The translations under genes and the position numbers were made by a program. The notes below the pieces were generated by a model, which worked only from the letters and a program-made list of their open reading frames with translations, was not told the DNA's origin and did not search any database. From Ustilago trichophora (lineage: Eukaryota; Basidiomycota; Ustilaginomycetes; Ustilaginales; Ustilaginaceae), in the NCBI GenBank assembly GCA_900323505.1, contig OOIN01000027.1:186001-250000 (forward strand): a DNA stretch of 64,000 nt, given 5' to 3'. This document shows, in pieces, positions 32,615 to 41,056 of the stretch. Numbering within the stretch: the first letter of the stretch is position 1; each line of letters begins with the position of its first letter.

Positions 32615-33169
32615 ATGTTGACAAGCATCACAGAAACCAGTCTCCCCTCCTTTCTCACTCGAAACTCCAAACAACCCCTCTCGTCTTCCCCTTCCATTCC
32701 CCCTACCACCAACTATACCACACCCATATCACCCCCAACCCCAACCAAAAATATACCCCTCCACCCCTCTCCCACCCATCCATCCCACCCGCACCACCAC
32801 CACTTCACACTATACGACCATCTCTGGCGTCACCACAAAGCCTTCTCAGCCACATGGGGCATATCCGTCCTCCAACCTTGGGAACAACTATTCACCTTTC
32901 TCCTCCTCTCCTCCTTACTCTCACTATTCGCATTCGCTTTCCTCAAACTACCCCCTTACACCCTCCACTCAGTCAACAGATTGTCATACTACATCTTCGG
33001 TGCTTCCAACACACTGACAGCTGCAACAGCTGCAGAGCGAACAAACGTGCAAGAAACCATGCTGAATTTAGACTTTTGCAGGCAGGTATTCGCATCAAGT
33101 CTAAACACATCGGTAATGGGAACAGGTGAAGTGGTCCGTGGGGTTGGTGGTGGTTGGCTTTCTCAATAA
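32615..33169 (+). CDS. Serine palmitoyltransferase small subunit-like protein
   Basis: 184 residues from the ATG at 32615 (MLTSITETSLP). Small SPT subunits bind the Lcb1/Lcb2 dimer in the ER and stimulate the first, rate-limiting step of sphingolipid synthesis. A Pro/Ser/His-rich N-terminus (1-65) precedes the family core at about 66-130. In the core, YDHLWRHHKAFSATWGISVLQPWEQ carries the diagnostic L-x-PWE motif seen in human ssSPTa (LEPWE), followed by one long hydrophobic helix and LPPYTLHSVNRLSYYIFG. The 55-residue C-terminal tail is unusual and may hide an intron after YYIFG. It converges, with a 139-bp gap, on a gene for a START-domain protein, which is also lipid related. The domain call is by pattern and is fairly secure. 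Confidence 0.82.
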   Translation: MLTSITETSLPSFLTRNSKQPLSSSPSIPPTTNYTTPISPPTPTKNIPLHPSPTHPSHPHHHHFTLYDHLWRHHKAFSATWGISVLQPWEQLFTFLLLSSLLSLFAFAFLKLPPYTLHSVNRLSYYIFGASNTLTAATAAERTNVQETMLNLDFCRQVFASSLNTSVMGTGEVVRGVGGGWLSQ

Positions 33170-33308
33170 GTAGCACATCCCGGATTAGGCTTGTTGGTTG
33201 TTTGCTTGTAGTTTTTCTTCTCTGCAATTCACACCCCTCTTTTGACCAGCATCCGCGCCCACTCTTGTGAATCAAAAAACCCAATTTCATTCCTCCACAT
33301 CAACATCC

Positions 33309-36300
33309 TCAACCACGTCTTCGCACACCAGCAACCACCACATCCCATCCAAATCCTGGGAACGGTACCTGCAAGACCCGCCTCAGCTCTGCCCATTGAA
33401 CCTGTCTCACCATCCCGCTATCCTGAAATTTCCTTGGTAATCTGAGTCCGATCTTGTCGTGCAACTCTGCCAAAGTGGTATCCTCGGATGCTTTGACCAT
33501 GTCGACTAATTTCAGGAAGTCGGATTTGGCCGATGATGGAGAGGACGAGTGAGGTTCGACGACTGCGGAGCCGGTGGTGGAGGTGAGTTTGCCGGTTAGC
33601 TTGCGAAGTTTGGACTGGGGTTGGTCGTCTGTGGTGGTATGTAAGGGGTTGGGAACGGGGAAGGGTCTTGCTCGGGTGGGGACGAGGACGAAATCCAGTG
33701 GTGAAAGTGTGGATCGCATAAGGGAGCCGAATAAGAACGCAGCCACCGCAACCAGCAGCAGTGTAGAGAAGCGGAACTGAGTCTCGGAGCTGAACAGTGA
33801 CCCGATGGCAGAAGCACCATCTTTGGCGAATTGAGCAACGGTATTGCCTGCGTTGGCGGCGGCTTCAGCGACAACTTCGCCAGTCGTACCTGCTCGGTCT
33901 TCTGCTTTACCATCTCCCTTTGCTGCTCCTTTATCAGCTGTACCGCCGACGGCGGAGGACTTGTCACCTTTACCATCGCCGCTCTTGTTGCCATGCTTGG
34001 CTCGATCGCTGGCAGCGAGCGCTTCAGCGTTGGTCTTGGCAGAAGAGGAAGAGGCGACGCTGCTTCCTCGTGCAGTGACCGACGAGACAGACGTCAGGGA
34101 GGAGGCAAGGGCAGAGCCAGTGCCCAGGCGTGACAGCGGGTACGACCCAAACATGCTCATGATCTGGGCACCTGTCGATGTGGGAGCAGATGGCGTCGCA
34201 GCTCGGGAAGGAGGTGCTGATCCAGCTGCTGATCCATTGGCAGAGCCTCCGCCGGAAGAAGGCGCAAGTGATCCACCTTGCTTTGCACCTTTATCTGCAG
34301 ACGCATCGCCCGTCGAAGAGCTGCCGGCGCTGGTGCCCGCCTTTCCAGTGGCGCCCGCAGTCGTAGCGCCACTGCCCGACTTTGCTCCCTTGCCATCGCC
34401 CTTGCCGGATCCAGCAGCCACCGAGTCCTCCGCCTCCAGCAGCTCTTTCCTCGTCGCAATCGGCCTGTGCAACGCTGCCGGAAGGCGCATATCGTCTCGA
34501 GAGGACGACGATGTTCCATCCATTCCCGACTTGCGTCCCGACTTTGGCCTCGGCGGCGCAGTGCGCTTGAGTTGAGTCATGGGCTCGATACCGATCTGCT
34601 CCTTCTGCAACATCGCCGAAGTCTGATTGACATGGACAATGTCCAACTTGACATCACCGCTTCGCACAGGGACCTTGCCTGTCGGTGTCGCAAAAGCCGA
34701 AACCCCCGTCGAATCCTTGGAAGCTGAAGACGTTCCTTCCGAGTCAGCGCTCTCACTCTTGAGCGGTTTGACGACCATCCGCAGTACAGCACCGCGCTCG
34801 AGCAGCGAAGTGTACCAGGCCGGAATCTCGGGCGCTTTCGACCCAGTGAGCGGATCCTCCACAGGATCGAGGAAGGACGTTGTCGGCACAGTCACGCGGA
34901 CAAGATGCTTGCGAGGACGCGCGGAAGGATCCAGGGTGGCGGCGAGCACCGCACTCGGCGGCAAATCGTAGACACGCAGCTGCACTGGCAGATCCTTTGA
35001 CTTTTCGGAGGCCATGTTGAGAGAGAGGACAGGCTCTTGTTTACTTGTTCCCTTGTCTCCAGTGGCACCGCCACTCGCCTTGTTTTGTGAAGCTGCTCGC
35101 TCCACGGCCTTTGAGGCGCCGTTCGGTGTTGCCGGCCTATCCGGACCCTGCGCGCTCGAGATCCTGGCATCCAAAACAGAGCCTCCGCCAGGCACGAACT
35201 CGGAGAAGACCTGAATGTCGTAGCCCTTGTGATAGTGTCGAAGTTCAATCTCGACCTCCATCAGGATCAAATCGGTCGCATTGCGCGAGTCGGTATGTAT
35301 GGAGCTCGGTCGACGACGAACGGTGGATGCAGTGCTGGCCGCAGAGGTGCTGGCGATCGAATGCATGCTTGTGGCTCGAGACAAGCTTGAATGTTGTTCC
35401 CCGCCCGAGTTGACAGGTGGAGCAGCTGAGCCAAGCATAGGTGTGCCAGGCGCGGCATTGATGGCTTGCGTCAGTTTTTCAGCTACCCCCTTGGTCGTCG
35501 AAGCGTCCGACACACTGGAAGGGCGAGACTTTCCGTTGGTCACGATAGAAGCTGCTGGCAGAAGCCCGGGCACTGATTCGGTGGCAGGCGGCGCCGAAGC
35601 ACGGTGCATGCTCATCGCCACATATGTCCTTGTGCTTGGATCAAAGCTGGTCGAAATGAACAGGTTCTTACGCTCTGGATCGTTCAAAGACCAGATCAAC
35701 CCTTGATCCTCATCCCTTCCATCGCCGAGCACCTGCAAGCAAGGAGGAGGAGTCTTGACCGATGGGATCGAACCTCTTGCCTTGAGGTATTCTTCCACCA
35801 ACAGCACCGACCGCGGCAGGTTGGCATTCCACATAGTGTTGACAGCCACTGGCAAGCTTCCGGCATAATCGATGGCGACCACATGCGTGCAGCGTGTCGA
35901 TGGGATCTGGAAGCTTGTCGAACTGTAGGGATCCAGAGTCTCCAAGATCCATCCATCGATCAGCACCTTACCTAGAGGTAGCCCAGCTGGATTGATGCGG
36001 TCCATCGCAAAGCGCGAGTTTTGCTGCGGGAAGGATGCTGATGCATGAAAGTAGACAGCTGGGCCAGACCACGAAGATGCCGAGCTGGAGATGGTAGCAT
36101 CGCCTGGACTTGTCGCACCAAGGCTGGAAGGTGGCAATCCGCGCGCAGTCAAGCTGGCAAGGTGGAAGGCTCGGCCTCGGAAAGGAAAGCTTGCCTTGGT
36201 TGTGATGAACGAAGTGAAGGAGCCGTCGCCGTAGCTCTCGAGCAAAGTCGTCGAATCCACCTTGTCATCCCACTGCTTTCGACTGCGGGGATTCGAGACC

Positions 36301-39300
36301 ACATCGAGCAGATCTTCAGCGGACAAGCCCTGCACAACCTTGTCTCCTCGCTGAACGAGCACAGTGCTGGAGATGGACTCCATCAACTTGCGTCGAACGT
36401 AGAGACCATTGCGCTCCGTGACGAGGGCCCAGCCAGCAGGAGTGCCGGCAGGATCCGGAGAGCGTTCAGCGTGGATTCGTCGGAGCAAAAAGAGCACATC
36501 GAGAGCACACGTCATGGGTTGTCGTGGAGTCTCATCCGAGAAAGGGACGGTTGCGATGGCAGTTGCAGCCGAGTCCACAGAGTCCTGCTTGCCGGTCTCG
36601 CGGCTGTTGCTCGAGTCCATGCTTGTCGATGCAGCTGCAGAAGCGCCTCCTGACTCATGACTTGCGTCGACGCCGTTTGCAGATGAGGAAGACTGCGATT
36701 TCTGCTGCTCTTTGGCGGCTTCCTTTCCTGCTCCGGGAGTACCAGGCTCATCGTTGCCAGCCTTGGTAGCGGTGGCAGCGTCATCTGTCGCTTTGCGAGC
36801 AGGGTTGATCAAGTCAAGAGGTACGCGCTGGGGCTTGGAGCGTTTCTGTCGGCTGAGCTGTTGCACCTGCTCATCGTTGAGCTCGTCGACATCCACCTTG
36901 ATGCTGGCTCCGTTGACATGGACAGCACCCTTTTCGCGTGACGTGCCTCGACGAATCGTGATTCGTGCTGCATCATCTTCGAGGGATGCTGCGGCATGTT
37001 CGATGGTGAGCCAGAGTCCTCCACCGCCTTGCGAGAGCTTGTGGCGCCGGAGACACGAGATAGAGATGGGCGGTGGATCGACGACCAGATCGAGCGAGGT
37101 GGCCCACGTCTCGACATCGCAACGGATCTCGCACTCGACGTTGGGAGCGTCGCTGAGGTCCTCGTCGACGGGCACATCGCAGGCGTACTCGACGCGGAAG
37201 GTGGCCTTCTCGTGGTCGTAACGAGACACTTTGGTCTTGGCTCCCAGCATGCGCGTCAGGACAGGAGGTCCTCCAAACTTGATGGCATACTCGCCTACAC
37301 CAGCGACGGCACTCACCATGGCGGCTGGCGTCGCAGACTTGCTGGTCCAGCCTTTGGGGTCCGACTGCTCGAGCATCGTGACGTGCACCGTGGTGGGGGA
37401 AAGAGCCTCGACGGACCATCCGCGCAGGTCAATCTGTGTGCGGATGGTGCCTGCTTCCACTGGAGGAATGGCTGGGAACTGGGCACGATCGTCGGTCGAG
37501 AACGAAAAGATGTGCACCGATGTGGGCGCCTTGTAGGCGGTTTGAATGACGACAGTGTCGCGGGCACTGACGGGCCAGCTGGGCTTGCTCTTGGTATGCC
37601 ACAGGGAGCTGAGCTCGTTGATGTCTGTCAGGAGAGTTGCGTCGTCGAGCGTCTTGTCCCAATAGGCTCGTGCGCCAGGGTTGGCAATGGTGGAGAAGAG
37701 ATCCCAGACGCTGACGCCGACAAAGGTGGCCTCGGCGCGGTAGACTACCAAGGTTGGATCGATCGAGTCGAGCTGTGTCATGGTGACACCCTTCATATCG
37801 CTGATGGGCTTCCACTTGGCCTCGGGCTCTTGGAGCAAACTGGTAAAATAGATGTAGTTGCGGCGGATCTGGGAGTTGATCTGATTTGCAAATCCCAAAT
37901 TAGGTGTTCCTGATCGCGAGGCGTTGGCTGCGTTTCCCGCATTGACTGCGGTGACGGATGCGGCGCTCCCTGTCGAGGCGGTGGCGACACTGATGCCCGA
38001 GATGCTTGCCGTATCCTCAAGCAAAGGCTGGGCGAGCGATGCGGGTGTCCTTGGCTCTACTTGGGCCACTTCCAATGCAGCGTCGTTGAGCCTGAGATCG
38101 GTGCTAGCCACCACCCTCTGAATTCTAACTTTGATCCTGACGAGCTCCTCCGAGTCTTGAAGCTGCCTGTGACGTATGGAAAGGATGGTATGTTGAGATT
38201 CTGATGACCTCTCTGCTGTGGCACGCCATGAGGTAGGGGTGTCATCGGACGACTCGGCTGGGTTGGGCTCGGTGGCAGATGATGAGTGCCCTTTGACTTC
38301 GATTCTGACATCCCAACCCTCTCCTGCTGGGAGGGAGAACTCAACTGTCGCCTCGAGCTTCCTGCGGGAGCGGAGCAAGTGAAGAGTGTCAAGATCCTTT
38401 TCGGCGCGGTCCTCAGCTTCCCGTGCCACTGTATCTTCGACAATGATAGCATATTCTGTAACTAGGGTATCTCGTGTTGGGTCGAAGCTGTTGGAGAGCA
38501 ACTCGACGCAGTTGCCGTAATTTCCAAGCAGAGGAATCTTGTCGCTGCTTTCACGAACATGATTCAAGAGACCTTTGATGAGCTCGGGAAGATGCATGCC
38601 CAGACCTCCAGCGGGCATGCCCATCCAGGCGCCTCTAAGATCCCATGACCAAAAGACGGTGACTTTGACACGTGGAGAGGATCGTAGAGGTGACGCGGAA
38701 GAAGCTGCTGCAGGCTTTGTCGAAGAGGATGTTGGGCCGTCTGGCGGAACGACCTGTAGACACCAGGCCATGAGGTGGACGTGCGATCTTACGCACGGTG
38801 GAGCCGGTCGAAGATACGAAGGTGCATCTGGAGAGCGTGGCAAGGAGGTGGAGATGTCTATGAGCGTAGAGTCGTCTGTGAGTGTCCTATTGATGACAAT
38901 GGCATCGCGAGGACTGGCAGGCCACCCGAGTCGATAGTGGACCTTGTTGATGCGAGTGATGGGATCGAGTTGCTCGACCAGCTCTGCAGACTGCACGAGT
39001 CGGTCCCACGATGCGCGGGTCTCGGGGGTCTGAAGCACGGAGCGGAAAGCGGTAAGGTCGGCGGTGCCCTCGTAGGAGACCTCGGAGACAGCCCTGTAGA
39101 TCTCTGGGCCTTTGTTGCCTCTTCGATGAACGGCAACATGATCAGGTCGAAATCGTCCAAGTCGAAATGGTTGCGGAGCAAAACCAGAGGCTTTTGCTGA
39201 AGTGGCAGCACTGGGTGAAGAGGTGGTGGAATCGACGCGGGAAGCAACGTCTTCGATGGACTCGACATGCCGTAATGATGAAGATTCGCGTGCTTTGCTT

Positions 39301-39539
39301 CTCGTGGGGCCTGCTTTCGCTGAAGAAGAGGTTGCAGCATTCGGTGATGCTGATGAGGTGCTTGTGAAGGTGGAAGGTGATGCAAGGCTGGGTGTTGCAG
39401 GATTGCTGCCGACGAGGCTCACCGGTTTCCATGCTTTGGAGGAAGACTCTGCGACGAGGCTGCGAAAGTTGTCGAGAGCATCGTCAAGAGCAGCAAACCA
39501 TTGCGCTTTGGATTTTTGAAGGGAGGAGGCGTCGTCCAT
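33309..39539 (-). CDS. Giant protein with three START-like lipid-binding modules and a C-terminal membrane helix
   Basis: 2,076 residues from the ATG at 39537-39539 (MDDASSLQKSKAQWFAAL); the frame is open to 39611 but the extension looks like leader. Three START-like segments are visible at about 35-350, 560-775 and 1030-1255. Each has the helix/strand signature 'S-N/T-P-x-x-R-x-x-W-D' (TPETRASWDRL, NPGARAYWDKT, NPRSRKQWDDK) followed by PxSxRD or PFRGR (WPASPRDAIVINR, WPVSARDTVVIQ, FPFRGRAFH). Each is followed by a beta-rich module. Long Ser/Ala/Gly-rich linkers separate and follow them. A single hydrophobic helix (about 1925-1945, FSTLLLVAVAAFLFGSLM) precedes a 130-residue end, suggesting membrane anchoring. 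It probably binds or transfers lipids at membrane contacts; the ligand is unknown. Confidence 0.85.
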   Translation of the reverse strand: MDDASSLQKSKAQWFAALDDALDNFRSLVAESSSKAWKPVSLVGSNPATPSLASPSTFTSTSSASPNAATSSSAKAGPTRSKARESSSLRHVESIEDVASRVDSTTSSPSAATSAKASGFAPQPFRLGRFRPDHVAVHRRGNKGPEIYRAVSEVSYEGTADLTAFRSVLQTPETRASWDRLVQSAELVEQLDPITRINKVHYRLGWPASPRDAIVINRTLTDDSTLIDISTSLPRSPDAPSYLRPAPPCVRSHVHLMAWCLQVVPPDGPTSSSTKPAAASSASPLRSSPRVKVTVFWSWDLRGAWMGMPAGGLGMHLPELIKGLLNHVRESSDKIPLLGNYGNCVELLSNSFDPTRDTLVTEYAIIVEDTVAREAEDRAEKDLDTLHLLRSRRKLEATVEFSLPAGEGWDVRIEVKGHSSSATEPNPAESSDDTPTSWRATAERSSESQHTILSIRHRQLQDSEELVRIKVRIQRVVASTDLRLNDAALEVAQVEPRTPASLAQPLLEDTASISGISVATASTGSAASVTAVNAGNAANASRSGTPNLGFANQINSQIRRNYIYFTSLLQEPEAKWKPISDMKGVTMTQLDSIDPTLVVYRAEATFVGVSVWDLFSTIANPGARAYWDKTLDDATLLTDINELSSLWHTKSKPSWPVSARDTVVIQTAYKAPTSVHIFSFSTDDRAQFPAIPPVEAGTIRTQIDLRGWSVEALSPTTVHVTMLEQSDPKGWTSKSATPAAMVSAVAGVGEYAIKFGGPPVLTRMLGAKTKVSRYDHEKATFRVEYACDVPVDEDLSDAPNVECEIRCDVETWATSLDLVVDPPPISISCLRRHKLSQGGGGLWLTIEHAAASLEDDAARITIRRGTSREKGAVHVNGASIKVDVDELNDEQVQQLSRQKRSKPQRVPLDLINPARKATDDAATATKAGNDEPGTPGAGKEAAKEQQKSQSSSSANGVDASHESGGASAAASTSMDSSNSRETGKQDSVDSAATAIATVPFSDETPRQPMTCALDVLFLLRRIHAERSPDPAGTPAGWALVTERNGLYVRRKLMESISSTVLVQRGDKVVQGLSAEDLLDVVSNPRSRKQWDDKVDSTTLLESYGDGSFTSFITTKASFPFRGRAFHLASLTARGLPPSSLGATSPGDATISSSASSWSGPAVYFHASASFPQQNSRFAMDRINPAGLPLGKVLIDGWILETLDPYSSTSFQIPSTRCTHVVAIDYAGSLPVAVNTMWNANLPRSVLLVEEYLKARGSIPSVKTPPPCLQVLGDGRDEDQGLIWSLNDPERKNLFISTSFDPSTRTYVAMSMHRASAPPATESVPGLLPAASIVTNGKSRPSSVSDASTTKGVAEKLTQAINAAPGTPMLGSAAPPVNSGGEQHSSLSRATSMHSIASTSAASTASTVRRRPSSIHTDSRNATDLILMEVEIELRHYHKGYDIQVFSEFVPGGGSVLDARISSAQGPDRPATPNGASKAVERAASQNKASGGATGDKGTSKQEPVLSLNMASEKSKDLPVQLRVYDLPPSAVLAATLDPSARPRKHLVRVTVPTTSFLDPVEDPLTGSKAPEIPAWYTSLLERGAVLRMVVKPLKSESADSEGTSSASKDSTGVSAFATPTGKVPVRSGDVKLDIVHVNQTSAMLQKEQIGIEPMTQLKRTAPPRPKSGRKSGMDGTSSSSRDDMRLPAALHRPIATRKELLEAEDSVAAGSGKGDGKGAKSGSGATTAGATGKAGTSAGSSSTGDASADKGAKQGGSLAPSSGGGSANGSAAGSAPPSRAATPSAPTSTGAQIMSMFGSYPLSRLGTGSALASSLTSVSSVTARGSSVASSSSAKTNAEALAASDRAKHGNKSGDGKGDKSSAVGGTADKGAAKGDGKAEDRAGTTGEVVAEAAANAGNTVAQFAKDGASAIGSLFSSETQFRFSTLLLVAVAAFLFGSLMRSTLSPLDFVLVPTRARPFPVPNPLHTTTDDQPQSKLRKLTGKLTSTTGSAVVEPHSSSPSSAKSDFLKLVDMVKASEDTTLAELHDKIGLRLPRKFQDSGMVRQVQWAELRRVLQVPFPGFGWDVVVAGVRRRG

Positions 39540-41056
39540 TGTGATCTGTGATCGGAACTGAGATCGGATTGTCCGACCAGGAAAAGGATGGATTGAGCTG
39601 GATGTCGGCACAAGGTCAGCTGACGTTCAGCAGCAATCCATGGCTCGTACTGTCAGGTGACCTTGCCGTTTCGGAATGGAGCCGACTTTGAAGCTGAGTG
39701 ATGCTCAGCAGTGCTGCCGAATGTGCGAGAGCGAATAAAGCGTACTGATTCCAGAATAGAGGTCAGGAGGAGCGGATCCGACGTTGCCCAATGGCCCAAG
39801 TCGGTGGTGATTATAGGGTCAAGCTATTCCAGGCTGAGATGGACAACAGTGTGCGGATGGGTGAAGGAGCTGCTGAGGATGGTGTCTCGGTGTGCAAGAG
39901 TGTTGAGCGCAACAAAAGTAGCGAGCAACACAGACACAAAACACATACAGGTCAAGGTTAGTTATGCACGGTTCAAAGTGTGCACGCTCCTTCTCTGTAT
40001 TGCAGATGTAGCAGCAGCAGCAGCGACAGCCTTGGAAAAGCCCAAAAAAAAAAAAGCATCACATGGCTGAAAATCATCAAATCTCTCCTCCTGGCTTACT
40101 GGGCTCAGTTTTTGGACGTGTTGGTGTGTGTCAACCCCGCGCGTTCCCCATTCAAGTATGTTCCCCGCAGCAACACAGCCGCAAAGCTCTCTTGTGACAC
40201 AGTGTGAGCAGGATCGGCTGTCGACCTCACGCAAAGCATGTCCAGCTGCTGAACGGAAAGTGTTTGTCGCTTCTTTTTTTTCCGTTTTAGCGCCAGCCAG
40301 ACCCTTTGTTGTTGCCAAAAGTCAGAAGACAGACGTCACACCAGCCAGCCAGGCACGGGACCAAATGCGGATCGTGCGCACCAAACCTCCACACAGCTGC
40401 CCAATTTCTGCCAAAAAAGAAGTGTTCGGCCCATCAGCCTAACACCTTACAGGGTTTTTACCACACAGTCCTCCTCTCAAAGCTGATACTGGCAACCAAA
40501 CCGCACTTCGGAGTCGATCATCTTGAAATGTTCTTTGCGATGGAAGGTGTATTTACATGTGGTGGATGAGAGGATTTGTCAATCAAAAGAGCGTGGGGTG
40601 CGAATGCCACATCGAAACGATGCAATCATTTCGCGAGTCTTGTTTTACATGTTGGGCGCCACACTGCCCGTGCGACGAATAAAAAGGACGGGCCTAGTAG
40701 AGATGAGCCCGTGTTAACAACTTTGCTTGGAGGAAGTCAGCGGGCGCGGCAGTGTAGCAGCAGCACGCCTGTGGAAGGAAGTGATGCTGCCTTTTCTACG
40801 TCTACGCTCGGCCATCATCTGACCGAACGCAAACGGAAGAAGAGGCAGTCAAGAATGCGAAGAAAAGGAAAAATTGATCCGTCCAAAAGGCTCAATATGT
40901 GGATATGCAGATGCTAATAGAAGCGGTTCGAAACGACCTTGGCGATCGATGGCCCTCGTGTGGGTATTGGAGGATGGCGCGATGGTGCACGAGGGAGTAG
41001 GCTCGAGGGAGAAAGACAGAGGGAAAGGGAGGAAGAAGAGATGGCCGACGCGCTGC
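39540..41056. other. Intergenic region upstream of START-protein gene
   Basis: 1.5 kb between two minus-strand genes. It should hold the promoter of the START protein (left) and the 3' flank of the DUF3405 gene (right). Only scattered short ORFs and an A-run near 40049-40059 are visible. Unlike most upstream gaps here, it has no exact TACAGTA/TACTGTA that I could find. Confidence 0.5.
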
